From Fratercula arctica (taxonomy: Eukaryota > Chordata > Aves > Charadriiformes > Alcidae), in NCBI GenBank assembly GCA_947846985.1, contig CANTUZ010000005.1:10410001-10474000 (forward strand): a stretch of 64,000 nucleotides of DNA, read 5' to 3'. Made by a program: the position numbers and the translations under genes. Within the stretch, counting starts at the first letter, position 1, and every line of letters begins with the position of its first letter. Under the pieces are notes generated by a model. The model was given only the letters and a program-made list of their open reading frames with translations, ran no database searches and had not been told where the DNA came from. This document shows positions 25,064-37,327 of this stretch, piece by piece.

Positions 25064-25266
25064 ACCTCCTCCACCAAAACCAACCTGTGGCCCAGAAAAT
25101 ATTAGAAAACTTAGACAGAGCCACAAAAGATACTTCTGTGGCAGTCCAAGATGTTTACCATCATCCTCCTCCCATTACAAAAGCCAAACAAAACCCATTA
25201 AAGCATCAGATGCCGTTGCACATACCAGAACCGCATGCTCAGTTTGTCGCTCTTAATCATAGTCAG
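25064..25266 (+). other. Exon-like segment, 203 bases (candidate)
   Basis: The acceptor CAGTTTCTTCTGTATAG ends at 25063 and the donor AGTCAG then GTAACT begins at 25267. The frame that enters with two bases (phase 1) and leaves in phase 0 is open for 67 codons. The peptide is hydrophilic, rich in Q, P, H and K, and includes AQKILENLDRATKDTSVAV and YHHPPPITKAKQNP. A second frame is also open for most of the segment, which weakens the argument. The entry phase fits the exit of 23253-23298. I do not recognise the protein. Confidence 0.27.
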
Positions 25267-28200
25267 GTAACTTGGAGCGAGACACCCCATCCTCTAGGGT
25301 CCTAAATTTTCCCTGAGAGAAGAAGTTGCTGCTACGGATTATATAGTCATGCTGGAGTTTACAGGAGACTTATTAGCACTACCTTCTCCCTGCTCTGCCT
25401 GCAACAAGGCTATTCCTGCGGTGGGTGCAGAAGCTTCACAGAAACTTCTCTCATGCCTGCCCAGCACTGATGTGGAAACCACCACACGGATAGGCAAGAG
25501 GGAGAGGAGCTGGAAGCAGCCCAACTAACATGTAAAGGCAAGGGATAAGACCAAAAAGAGACTGGGACTGAGAGAACACGTGGGATAAATTTCCAAGAGA
25601 TGTGAGGAGACTGGTAGGGTTTCAGGTGGAGAGAAGATGTGGTGTCCAAGAAGAGGGCAGGTCACTTGAGGTGGCATGGGAGTACCTCGACAAGGACTCT
25701 GCAGTGGTGTGGAAGGGGGAGCTTGTGGAAAGAAGGTAAACACTGAGATTGGATTTGAAGCAAAATAGAATTGAAACAGATAAAACAAAAATAAATAGAG
25801 GACTATTTAGTTATTTGTATATAATTAAAACAGAAGTCATCTGACTTCCAAGCAGGGAACTTCAGAATTATAAATTACTCTGGACCGGAGGCCTGCTTCC
25901 TAAGATATTTAGATCTACTTAAATTCAGTACCAAGGCTATGGTTGCTGAAAAATTTATTTTTTTAAAATTTCACTTCACAGCAAACATTCACAAAGCGTT
26001 TCCTTCAAATGGACCTGAAGATGATGAAATTACTGTTTTCTGAGCTATGGTTTTGAATTTCATATTTAATAGTGGCATTTATTAAACATTAATTTGAAAG
26101 TGCATAATTTATACCCATGGCTAGCATAGGTGAATAGTTCTGTCACTCATGACCTCCAGCTCAAACACTTATCACCATTCATACTAACTTAGTCAAGTGA
26201 AGGTTTAATTTTATAACTCTTCATTACACCCAAATTTGCCAACCAATTTGGCAACCGTCCACATCAGTAGTCAACAGGGTGCCCATCTCACCATGCCTGG
26301 AAGCCACCAAGAGCCCAGGGCAGAGAAAAGCCTCCTCCTAAATGCTCGAGCTCCCTCCCATTTACACCTTTGGAGACTGAATCGAGCACTAGAAAGACCT
26401 GCAGAAATTCATGGCTGAGGGGCGACAAGAGCAGTTTCCATAACTGTATTAAGCAGAACTGATTTCACGAATGCCCCTAGCCCATTTCTGTGCTGAGGCA
26501 GGCTAGGCTCAACCACCTTTGGCGGTGATTTATAGTAATCTATTTGACACTGCATTGAAACGGATTGCCAATGATCACTCAGATGGTAACCAGAGCTCAA
26601 ATGAGACAGTAACTAACAGCTGAGTTGAAAGAATAGTTTTAGTCAAGCCAATTTTTTTAAATCAATTTGCAGTTACTGAGGTGTAGAAGACAATACGGGA
26701 CAAGGATTTTAGAAAGAAATTACCAGTAGGTGAATACATAAGAATGGACTGGCCTAAAGCCGCTTATTGAGCTGCAGACGTGCATCAGTGAACCTCAAGT
26801 ATTAACTTGAACAAAGCAAGAAAAATATCTATAGGCTCCCTGCTCGGTGGCCCTGGCTCAAACCTAGGCCAACATTATCTGTACAATGCAGGAAATTCCC
26901 TGCCCTGCACAGATATCTAAGTAACTTTGAGCGTTTGCACCTTAGGTCCTTCTGCACTTCAATACAGTTTTTTCAACACAGAGAATAATATTATTTCCTT
27001 ACATTAGCACATGACACAGGACACTCATATTGGATTAAGCATTGAAGTCACTGTGAATTAAGAATTTCCACTACACGTTTCATAGGGTCAGATACCCTGA
27101 ACAAATTAAATAGGTAATAAAATTTCATCTTAAGTCCTGGATGCATATAAGCATATACCTAAAAAAACATTCCCAGTAATTTGCTTGTAACTGTTGCCTA
27201 CTGCTTATGCAGCTCAAATACCAGAGGGCAGCTATCAAATGAGCAGATTAAAATTGTATAATTTCCTCATTTAGTTCCTTTTCTACAACAATCATGGAAA
27301 ACACTAGGAAAAAGCCCAACAGCAGAGTTTCATTTACAATTCCCAGGCTTCAACCTGTGATACTATAGATACACAGCAAACTTCAAAAAAGGTCCGCCTA
27401 ATAATGAGTTATTTAGTATTAACATTTTAAATATTGCTATCTCCCAATTGTAAGGCAATTAGAAAAGGCAACTGAGAATATCTTTGAAAATGTGTTTGAG
27501 AATTTGTAAGCAGTTACATTGACGTTGATCAATGCAACGCAACTGAAATCAATTAAGTTGGACTGGCACAAAGTCGGGAAAGAATCACAATATCAATGGG
27601 CAAAAGTCAGAACGAAGGTATGTCTTATTCAAAAACTATCAAGTATTACCTTAAACTTTTTTCATTCCCATGTTTCAAAATTTTAAAAGTATTCTGTGTC
27701 AAGTGGCAAACAGTCGGCTACAAATGCCTCATGGCTGAGTAGTTCAATTCCATAACCTGCTCACTTCAAAATTAACAATCAAAGAAAATTATTCATTTGT
27801 TCTTAGCTTAAACCTTCACGGAAAAATTCCTGTAATTTCTGCATCAAATCAATGGCCCAGGGCTGGCAAGATTTGCTGGTGATTGGAGTCACTTCCTGCA
27901 TGTTGAAATTGGACAACCATGAGCCTTCTCCTATAGTATCAACCTTCTTTTATTTCTGCCTATAAAAGATTTCCATCAATACTGGACTGAGACATTCATT
28001 TAAATATATCCACAATTAGCTGTAAGCTTGCTGAAAAATACAAATTGATACACAAGATGACAAAGAGAATTTATTTGAAAAATTGTGTATTTTTTTTTTC
28101 CTAGAACAAATTACAAGATATGTAATAAGCAAATGTAACGAGTGACAGAGTAAGGTATCAAATTTTAGTTTAGATTATCTGTATGCAAAATTCCTAAGCA

Positions 28201-28714
28201 GAATAATCCTAATGCTGAGTAGTACACCATTTATTTTGAAATAAAGGCAGTACTATCTTAGTCATGAATAAAAGCTCAGTCTCTGTAACTTCTGTTGCAG
28301 CAGCCTAAAATCACTAACACTAAGGTAAATTCTTGGAAACAGAAATCAGATAGTTGATACGCACTTTGTCCTGAAGAGAGTGAAGCATGTGAATTTCTTT
28401 GTGGTCTAATAAACAAAGCAATGTGAAATACCATAGGAAAAGGAGAGTCTCAAGTTTTATACCAGACTTTTCCACTAATTTATCACTAAACTATATTAAT
28501 GTCTCTTTTTCTAGCTCCATTAGACCATATACAGCACTGCCATAACCCAATTTGCAGCGGAGATGACGGCAGGTGGAATCGCAGCTTTTCCATACGTGTC
28601 TTGGTGGCGTGTGATCCAGGCCCCTGGCAGTCAGCGACCCCTCTCCTCCCACTGGCAATGAGGGAACTGTACCTGTGAAAGGTCAATGCTGTGCCTCTCC
28701 CACCGACAGGTACA
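25267..28714. other. AT-rich non-coding region, no recognised gene
   Basis: No gene was recognised. A CTCF-like motif at 27218-27231 is listed separately. The stretch at about 27400-27620 has little low-complexity sequence and several CAATTAG/CAATTAAG words, in the style of conserved non-coding DNA, but conservation cannot be judged from one sequence. Confidence 0.55.
27218..27231 (+). promoter_or_regulatory. Possible CTCF-type site
   Basis: ATACCAGAGGGCAG matches 12 of 14 positions of the CTCF core CCASYAGRKGGCRS. Both mismatches are at the first two bases. One such near-match is expected by chance in tens of kilobases, so confidence is low without binding data. Confidence 0.3.
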
Positions 28715-28765
28715 GAAGAAGATAAGCATGACCAGACCAGAGGTCCATCCAGCCTGGAGTCAGCA
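28715..28765 (+). repeat. Possible fragment of an old amniote interspersed repeat
   Basis: GACCAGACCAGAGGTCCATCC followed by AGCCTGG resembles a phrase (GACCAGAGGTCCATCTAGCC) found in dispersed repeats of reptile and bird genomes. The match is short and from memory of the repeat style only. The element class is not determined. Confidence 0.33.
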
Positions 28766-29259
28766 AAACCCACTCACTGGTTTTGTTCAGGTTTCTAGAG
28801 AATTGACAGAGAACTGAACACTGTACCTTATTTTTGGGAGCGAGCAGAAAGCAATCCCCTTTTCTGGACTGCTGCCTTTCCAGTGCTTCTGCTACCCTCC
28901 CGTCGCTCCCCTTCCCTACTCCACAGCTCTTGCTTCCACGTTGGCAGTACCACAGCAGCTCCGTAAGACGAGCATGCAGTATACTCTTTCATACTGAGTA
29001 TCACTGACACTTCAAATCTTGACTCTGTTCCAATCTTCTGAGAGCCTGCCACAGCCAAGTCACTTAGTAAAGCTTTGCAGTGCTCTCAGGAAAGGGAAAG
29101 GAAAACAAGGCAGTAAGAGGATGCTCAGGGAAATGTTTAAGGAAAGTATGTAAAATATTGCGATGCACTCTCCCAGCATCCTCTGATGTGTAGCTCAGGC
29201 AACATTTGAGATAGAGAACATCTTTGTATTTAGCCCTCAGTAAGTTTCTCTTCCATTAA

Positions 29260-29590
29260 TTTCTTTGATCTGCTCTTGAAAGCTGTGTAAGCTTTCAGAA
29301 TTTATGTCATCTTATTGCAAAGGCTTCCACACCCTGATTACATTGGGTGAAGAGCTCAGAAGTAAAAATGAAGATTAAGTTTCTGCTGTGGGCTTATTTT
29401 CTCTGAGTGCTCCTTCTACACCTTGATCATCTATCAGCCTTACTCTCTAGCTTCCTGATTCTGATATATTTGAAAAAAAATGCTTTATTATTCATCTTTA
29501 TTCTGTCTGCAAGGTGTTCCTCAATTTAATTTTTTTTTGCCTGTCTTGTGCTTTTATGTTTAACCTGCCAGAGACTATCAGCCTTTGTAT
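29260..29590 (-). mobile_element. Possible very old CR1/L3-like fragment
   Basis: On the plus strand the order GCTTCCACACCCTGATTACA, TGGGTGAAGAGCTC, a GTTTCTGCTGTGGG-like word, CTGAGTGCTCCTTCT and then a TTATTCATCTTTATTCTGTC word parallels the antisense 3' part of ancient CR1-like LINEs. Divergence is high and indels are many. The flanks up to about 30.0 kb may also belong to it. Confidence 0.38.
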
Positions 29591-30262
29591 ATTTCCCATT
29601 TGAACACAGATTCACGTGCTTCTTACGATGCCCTTATTCTGCTCTTTAACAATGCCACTTTCTTTCTGGTTTTGTTTTCCAAAACTTTTTGATAAAGACG
29701 TTAGTTCTATATTTCTGGCACAGCCTCTTTGAATAGCCCCCATCCTGCCTGAAAGAAAAAGCAGTTCTGTATCCTTTTAGATTTTAAGTGCCAGCATTTT
29801 AATTACTTTTTTGTTCACATAAGCCTGTCCATTCGGTGTAGGCTTCCACTATTTCAGACACTTCCCTAACCCCGAAGAAATTGTTCCCCTTGTGCTTGTG
29901 GGTTCTTTCTCCCGTACTCCCAGCCGCACATGCAGATTTAACCTCTCTGTCTCCTTACCTGTGCTAACTTGCAAGCGGAACGAAGGGCTGGAGACTGCAA
30001 AAAAAAGTCAAGTTCAGTATGAATCTCTCATTTCAACCCTTCAGTGGCCTGCAATTGTACTGGATATTACCATTACCCTAGATTAACTACCAATGTGAAG
30101 AATCAGCATAACTTCAGTGAGATTCTTAGCAAAGTACTGTTATTATGTGGTTTATTCTGTTCCAGTGGAGCACTTGTTCTATTTGGTGAAGTAAAGTACT
30201 CAATGGGCTGATGTAGGAAGTGAAGCAGATTGAATTTCTTGTTCTCAGTAGTCAAGCATCAA
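29591..30262. other. Non-coding region, no recognised gene
   Basis: This is T-rich sequence lying between the possible old LINE fragment and the clear CR1. It may hold further eroded LINE sequence. No gene, RNA or regulatory element was recognised. Confidence 0.55.
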
Positions 30263-31372
30263 ATCATAGAATAGTTTGGGTTGGAAAGGACCTTTCAAGG
30301 TCATCTATTACACCCCCCCTGCCCAGATAAGGTTGCTCAGAGACATGTCCAATCTGACTTTGAATGTTTCCAGAGATGGGGCATCTACAACCTCTCTGGA
30401 CAACCTGTTCCAGTGTTTCACCACCCTCATTGTACAAAACTTCTTCCTTAGTCTGAATCTACCCTCTTTTAGTTTAAAACAATTACTCCTTGTCCTACTG
30501 CAACAGGCCCTACGTCCCCATCTTTCTTATAAGCCCCCTTTAAGTGCTGAAAGGCTGCAATAAGGTCTCCTTGGAGCCTTCTCCTCTCCAGGCTGAACAA
30601 CCCCAACTCTCTCAGCCTGTACTCATATAAGAGAGGTGTTCCAGCACTCTGATCTCATCCTGCTGCAACATGTCCTTCTTGTGCTAAGGACTCCAGAGCT
30701 GGACGCAGTACTCCAGGTAAGGTCTCACCAGACAAAAGTGGAGGGGCAGAATCACCTCCCTCGACCTGCTGGCCACGCTTCTTTTGATGCAGCCTTCCTG
30801 GCTGCGAGCACGTTGCTGCTTCATGTCCAGTTTTTCGTCCACCAGTACCCCCAAGTCCTTCTCAGCAGGGTTGCTCTTCATCCCCCAGCCTGTATTGACA
30901 CCAGGGGATTGCCCCAACCCAGGTGCAGTACCTTGCACTTGGTAATGTTGAACCTCATGATGTTCACATGGGCAAACTTTCTGAGCTTGTCCAGGTCCCT
31001 CTGGATGGCATCCCATCCCTCAGGTGTGTCAGCCACACCCCTGAGCTTGGTATCATCTGCAAATTTCCTGAGGGTACACTCCATCCCACTGTCTATGTCA
31101 CTGATGAATATATTAAAGACCAGTGGGTCCCAATACAGACCCTTGAGGGACAACACTCCTCACCAATCTCCATTTGGACATTAAGCCATTGACCACTGCT
31201 CTCTGGATGCAACCATCCAACCAATTCCTCATCTGCCCAACGGTCCTAAAATCAAATCCATATCTCTCCAATTTAGAGAGGATGTTGTGGGGGGCCATGA
31301 CAAAGGCCTTACAGAAGTCCAGATAGATGACATCCGTAGCCCTTCCCTTGTCCACTGATGTAGTCACTCCAT
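30263..31372 (-). mobile_element. CR1 LINE, 5'-truncated, about 1.1 kb
   Basis: This is the longest CR1 in the window. Read on the minus strand it runs from inside the reverse-transcriptase domain to the 3' end. On the plus strand it starts with ATCATAGAATAG (complement of the terminal octamer), then GGGTTGGAAAGGACCTTTC, the CTCTCCAGGCTGAACAACCC block, ACTCCAGAGCTGGACGCAGT, and further ORF2 sequence up to CTTGTCCACTGATGTAGTC near 31368. It is truncated at its 5' end in the usual way for LINE target-primed insertion. No target-site duplication was identified by eye. Confidence 0.97.
30684..31367 (-). pseudogene. CR1 ORF2 reverse-transcriptase remnant
   Basis: This is the C-terminal half of a LINE ORF2 that would encode reverse transcriptase acting in target-primed reverse transcription. 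Three overlapping minus-strand frames carry it. 31113-31367 holds the motif-A region with YLDFCKAF and the PQGSVLGP motif. 30878-31156 holds NIFISDID and the catalytic FADD. 30684-31016 holds AEKDLGVLVDEKLDM and SVASRSREVI. Frame changes near 31135 and 30900 break the protein, and the endonuclease and N-terminal parts are missing, so it cannot be active. The catalytic motifs themselves are still readable, which points to moderate age. Confidence 0.93.
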
Positions 31373-31420
31373 GCTAGCAATGTTTTTGCACTTGCTGACT
31401 TCTTCACTTCAGAAAGCACA

Positions 31421-31645
31421 ATGGCTGTCATCGCTACTTTGGGGGCAGAACCAAACAGTTTCCAGGAAAATGGCATAATAGAAGAGCTGACAACTGCAGA
31501 AGTAAAACTCATTTCCCTTTGCAATGCAGAGATACGTCCAAGTCATGACGCCAACAATTGTACCCTGTTTGTGCTAATTTTTGTCTGCCTTTTCATTTAC
31601 TTGGAAGCAAATCTCAGTCCTTTTCCAACCACCAATCCACAATAG
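31421..31645 (+). other. Small ORF, 74 codons, possible membrane microprotein (candidate)
   Basis: The frame starts at an ATG in good context (CACAATGG, with A at -3 and G at +4) about 50 bases beyond the CR1, and ends at TAG 31643-31645. The N-terminal 47 residues are polar and acidic (MAVIATLGAEPNSF at the start) and are followed by a hydrophobic stretch near residues 48-62 (LFVLIFVCLFIYL). A reasonable splice acceptor (CTTGCTGACTTCTTCACTTCAG) ends 9 bases before the ATG. No family is recognised. A 74-codon frame arises by chance many times in 64 kb, so expression is unproven. Confidence 0.2.
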
Positions 31646-33910
31646 CCCCTGAAGATTTGTATCGAAGGATTGCTAATGAGTTCTAGTCAACTCAGGATGA
31701 CACTAGTGACATCTCAACCTACCAACCGCAGGGGAAAAGGTGAGAAAAAACTTATGTGTGCAAACGCAAAGACTAGTTCAATCCTTATTAGAAACAAACC
31801 ACACTCTGAACTAAAGCCCATGCAGCAGTTGAATCAGCAGGGAACACAACCGCAAACCAGGGTAAAATTAATCCCCAGTGTTAAATCATCCTAACATAAA
31901 CATTCAGCAATCTTTCATTTCTGTCAAAACAGTGGTTTTCCTACCACTTTATAGAGCCAAATTATTAGTAAAAATATTGCTATATATTTGTTAAAAGCTG
32001 TAAGAAGTATATAGTACTATAGGAACAATTTAAAGAATACAGGTACTTTCCCACCACTACACTTATGAATTTTAGACAATTTTATCAACACTGTGTGCTG
32101 ATTCAACTGCTCCTAAACAAGAAGCTAACCCAAATTCATCCTGCTGCTTTGAACTGAGCTATTTTTCACACTCATTTCAAATGTGCTTTCCCTAAACAAT
32201 CATTACAACTTCAAATTCAGCGAAGGAAAGAATAAAAGTTCAGTTTCTCATTTATTTTGATTTAATGTGCTCGAATATCTCTCATGATACTTTGAATGCA
32301 AAAAGAGTGATTGGATTAGAAGGGAGCAAATTGTCCCAGCTAAATGTGGCATTTGATAGATGCTAAAATGGCATTTGTTAGGTGTTTTTTTTTGCAGAGC
32401 AAAAAACACACAGAGAAAAAAATGGGGAAACTACATTAGAGTCTGTACACATACAAAGTAATTCAGTATGTTCTCCTCCCTGTCTGCTGTATTACAGCAA
32501 TGAGCAGCTGAACAGACAGAACTGTGCTTTGTTACTTTTGCCCTATTGTATTGTATATTTTATTTATTTTGCTGTGTTTTAAAGTTCAGAGCTTGTGAAT
32601 ATGAGTAGCTGTGATGCCAGTAACACTTCCCATGTAAGTTTTAGTCCTGTCAAACACCAACAGATTCTTTACTCATTTGTTGTAGTTGGACTTCTAAAGC
32701 ATTATTAAATCACTCTGAGTCTGTGCACAGTAGTGCCTTTCCCTCTGTCCTCTTATTAGTTTCACCACATGGCTTTTTTTCTATTATCAATGGATTTACA
32801 TGATTTTTTCAAATGCAAATGCTACCAACCACCCTTACTCCCACTGTAGATACCTCAGTGGCCTAGAAGACATGACTGAGAATCTACGGGATCCTCTGTT
32901 GCCAAGGCTGGCAGCCAAACACCTGGTAATCATCTAAAACTGCCTACTTTTAAGTCAGATTAATTTCTCCCCTTTCTGACTCTGTTTTACGGATATCGTC
33001 TAGAATAATGACAATAATGCAGAAATCATTTAAAGCATTTTGAGCTCAAAAGAACTTCTTCAGTGGTCAAAGAAATTTGTCTTTCTAAAATTTGCTAGGA
33101 CAACTCTCAAATACAGTTAAAACAGTATAATGAAAGCACAACTCCTTTTGTATTGTTTTCTGGGGTTCTGCACTAAATACAAATTAAAATACTGGAAAAG
33201 CAGAGATGAGGGGATCCTTCCTGTACAGCAAAGTGTAGTGTGCAGACAGAAATGAGGAAATTGATATCACATACCAGATTAAAACAAAATAGTAATCTTT
33301 GATTTATTAACCCAGTTGCCTCAATGACAAGTCTTCAGGAAAAGAGAAACTCAAGAAAGTCCCCTCCCCCCTATAAATAAGTCAAAGACTCCTGAGTCTG
33401 CTTTAATTCAGAACATTTTTTTGACTAATTTTTAATTCACATCCCAAGTAAACAGGCTTGTTTTCATGATGTGTGCTAACAGCAGTCCCCATTAACATAG
33501 TCTTTTACAAGCAAAACACAACTATCTGCTGCCATTCAATATTACTTATTCATTTTACCTCTATGAATAATGAATATAGCTTACCAAATGTTGAAGAACT
33601 TTAAAATACTTTATTATTCTTAAGAGCTTTGCAATGCACTTAGAAAAATCAGTGTTGTTTTTTTTTTTTAAAATATAAAAATATGATGCTCCTTGAAGTA
33701 TATATTTCTATTTAACAATGCTAATATTGGCCCTTAATTCTTTCTTCTAGCAACAGAAGCCCATGATTATTTAAATACTAATAACACACAAAACCAAACC
33801 ACAGTTATATGATGATAAATACCTATGTTATACTGAAAAGATGGTTAAGAAATAGTGCCTCTTACTTGCCATGATGATTTCCATTGGCTATTCAGTCATA
33901 TCAGTATGTA

Positions 33911-33932
33911 TTTTTTTTATTTATTTATTTTT
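33911..33932. repeat. (TTTA)n / T-rich microsatellite
   Basis: Eight T are followed by three TTTA-type units and a short T run. Confidence 0.85.
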
Positions 33933-34975
33933 AGAAAATAACAATACCACGTGGAATTCCAGGCAAAATGCAGGTACAGGAAGGTGATATTAGATGGATT
34001 TTACAAAGTAGTTCTAAGGATGATGCAAAGCAAAGAACAGCCTCTGTTATACACATGCCGAGCTAAGTGAAGGCAACTGGTTTAGCACAGGGCTACTTGA
34101 TAGCCTGGTTTTCATTTATTTCTGGGTCTGCAATGGAAAAATCCCAGTGTCATTTTTGGAACCTAAACTCAAGTTTGCAAGGATTGGCAAATAAGATGTC
34201 TGCCATGCATGCACACTCCTGTTTAATTTTGTCAGCTAATCCTTACACACAGAACATGTATGCAGTCAGCCTGACCTTTCCCCAAGCTTGGGACTATCAT
34301 GCAAGGTGGTACTTCATTCAAGGAGATAGCTATAAGCCATCACAGGGTTAAAATTTCCCCAACCTCAAATACTCATGACAGCACAAGTCCTTTAGAGATC
34401 CTTAAAATTCTAATAGAATGCCACAATAAAAAGACTGTTTGTGTTGCACACAATATTCAAATACTCTTGCAACATTTTTTTGCCACATCAGAAAGAACTG
34501 ATGAGATTTCTGTTCTCTTTCTGTCTTACAGAAAGACCAATAGTAAGATTCCTCCTGAACCTTTACCTTCTCACACTTTAGCTCTCCAACTCCATGTGAT
34601 TTTAACATTAGGATATTTTCACAGTTTATACCAGAAACATGGGTTTAAATGTTTTTCTCCCAAATACTAAGAAAGCTAAGCAGCATGTGAACAAAAGGTT
34701 GAACCATTCCTGTAACACATAACTAATATTTTTGAAGATTACAAATAGCTAAGACATAGCTATGCTAGAATGTATCTGCTCCTATCTGCTTCAAGTTAAT
34801 AAAACTGAAGGAACCAGATGTCTTTGAGATTATTATAGATATTCGCTGCCAGTGACAATTAAGACACAGTAGGGAACTTATGGGGAAGGAGAAAACTGTA
34901 AGATTAAATTTCAAGTGCATACAAACTAATCATACATTTAAAGCATATTCCACCAGTAGCATGTTGTAGTCATTG

Positions 34976-35016
34976 CTCTCTTTTCTTTCTTTCTTTTTTT
35001 TTTTTTTTTTTTTTTT
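34976..35016. repeat. 41-base pure pyrimidine tract
   Basis: CTCTC, then TTTTC and TTTC units, are followed by 23 consecutive T, with no purine for 41 bases. Such tracts can form triplex DNA and also act as strong splice-acceptor-like polypyrimidine tracts. The tract ends in AAGG with no good exon after it. Confidence 0.85.
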
Positions 35017-37210
35017 AAGGAAATACACATATCTGATTAAGAGTTTCAACTAAAAATCTTGGCAAGACACCAAGACTCAGTCCTTCAAAAGTGTATTCTT
35101 TAAAAGCTCGATCTCAGGCTGAAAATTTCACTGCAGAAGCCGAAGACACAAGCACGCAAAGCTTTTAGCAGTTTAGGGAGATTCAGAAAACATACAGGCA
35201 AAACTAAGGGGATTTTTTAAAAAGCCCAAAGAAAAGATATGTTGTTTATGAAAGAGAAGCAGTCAGCAGTTTTCAGATTCAGCGCCCATTCAACTATTCT
35301 ATGTTTAGAGACCAGCCTTTGCTTTGAAAATCAATGCAAATGGCCAGAGATTCAGTAATCTAATAAGAGAGCGCACACCCATCCTCTAGCAAAATCTTAC
35401 AGGCACTTCCCACCTGGCGCGGCTCCTGCTCCGCATTCACGGAACGAGGCATGGAGCTAAAAGCAGCACTGCTTTACTAACATGCCCCAACTGCTCTAGA
35501 CCCCTGTCTCCAGTTATCCATTGATATGGGCCTCTATATGCAATTCATTAGGAACGTGCTGTCCTCAGATGGCTCTGTCTCTTGTTAGCCTCTTCTGTCA
35601 GAGGCTGAGACCACGTTAAGACACAGGTTTCTTGTATTGTAATGGTCTTTCATCAACAGAACTATGCTGCCTGTTACCATTAGAGAAAAAAAAAAATCAC
35701 CTGGGAAGTCACAGCAGCCTTCTATAAAACCAGAATTTTAAGGATCACAAAACCGTACAGCACTTCCATCAGAAATCTGCAGAAATTCTTTTTAGAAAAG
35801 AGATAATTTAGCTAATTTAATTACAGTTTTTATGGGTACAGGAATTGGAATAACCATATTTCACCTAAACTTTCCATTTTGGGTGTCATTTTTAGAGGGA
35901 AAATTTTCTTAGGAATAATTAATTCTTAATCATATCTAAAACAAAAATTGACAAAATAAGCCTTACTGACAATCCTAAAAGAATTCCTGAACTGCCTAAA
36001 AGAAATTTTCTCCCAGTGACCACTATTGCCATATATAAAAAGAACAATAAATAAGGTGTCATGTCTTGGATTAGAATAAAGCCCAGTACCTCAATACAGA
36101 ACAATACAGCTCTTTCCAATTGTTTTTTGGCATATTGCCACTGTTTGTACCTTCACAACACATTCGTTAACATGGTAGCTGTTCTTATATTTCTGAATAA
36201 AGCAATTTGTACTTCTGAATTTGTACAAATCTTTGGATAGCTTTAAACAAATGAGGCTCTACATAAGCAACAGTATTTGTTGCAGTAACAATAATTTCTA
36301 CTGTCATTTAAATTAGTCGGGCTCAGTTGGTACTTTGTATTAAACTGTTACAAAAGGGAATCTTTTTCCCATTTAATTTTTTCCTCTTAAGGTACAGGCA
36401 AATTTATTTCTTAGCCAGATCTCCTAAGGAAATGAGATTTATGCATTGAAACTGCATGAATTCAATGACTTGTAAATCCATTTGCAAATTTCAGTTAAGT
36501 GCAATGGGGAAGTAAAAATCCCAAGGTACTGAAAGTGCTTATAAACTTCATAACACGTTCAGGGAGAGAGGCCCTTGCAGTCCCTACTGATGGCAAGGAA
36601 GGCTGCAGAATGAACTTACTCTCCAAGAGCTGAAAAATAAGTTTAGTTTTCAGACATCAGTTCTACCTATTAAGGAGTGACTTGTGTTTTTAAACTTTCT
36701 GACTGCCCCTACAAGTTTTCATCATCAGATGAGTGCTTAAATGACATCATATATTTTACCTCTTAGCCAGCGATTGAAATACAGCCTTCATTATTAACTC
36801 CCAAAATTACGTGAAGAGCATTATCAGAAAGCATTCTGGCTGGATACCTGAGCCGTACTCACGTTTTCCGTTCAGTTCTTAGCTGTCAGATTTCTGGTCC
36901 CAATTGAATGTGAAATCTCAAAAATTTCCTTGTAAAGGCTGCATTCTAAATGAGTGTAAAGGTGAATGCAAATGAACTATCACTTTTACTAAGCTCTGCA
37001 GATCAAAATTTTACTTGGACCATCAGAAGCTTAAACTGCTTCCACCATGCGCTCTCTGGATAAGCAGAGCGTTTCTGCCTCTAAAGCTCCTTATCCAACC
37101 CCATCCACAAACATTAAATGTGTTTCAATGCTATTTCAGAGGTGGGCTGACCCCTGCACCTTTGCAAACAGACCTAGCTAATACTTGAACAAAAAAGGAG
37201 CACTGACATT

Positions 37211-37327
37211 TCATAGAACCATAGAATCATTTAGGTTGGAAGATACCCTTGGGATCACCAAGTCCAACCATCAACGCCACTCTACAAAGTTCTCCCTTAC
37301 ACCATATCACTTAACACCACATCTAAT
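37211..37327 (-). mobile_element. CR1 LINE 3' tail, about 117 bases
   Basis: On the plus strand TCATAGAACCATAGAATCAT is followed by TTTAGGTTGGAAGATACC, GATCACCAAGTCCAACCATC and a degraded CATATCACTTAACACCACATC. This is the reverse complement of the CR1 3' UTR with two terminal octamers retained. Only the extreme 3' end was inserted or survives. Confidence 0.92.

Larger units (their letters stand above)
31646..37210. other. AT-rich non-coding region, no recognised gene
   Basis: No gene was recognised. The stretch contains the (TTTA)n tract at 33911-33932 and the pyrimidine tract at 34976-35016. Open frames of up to 123 codons (34299-34670 plus) are overlapped by frames on the other strand and show no domain. 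Confidence 0.6.

Noticed and set aside
30636..31184. 182-codon plus frame, the longest plus-strand ORF in this area
   Set aside because: It is the antisense shadow of the CR1 ORF2 on the minus strand, not a gene.
34299..34670. 123-codon plus frame
   Set aside because: It is overlapped by a minus-strand frame over much of its length and has no recognisable motif. Chance ORF.
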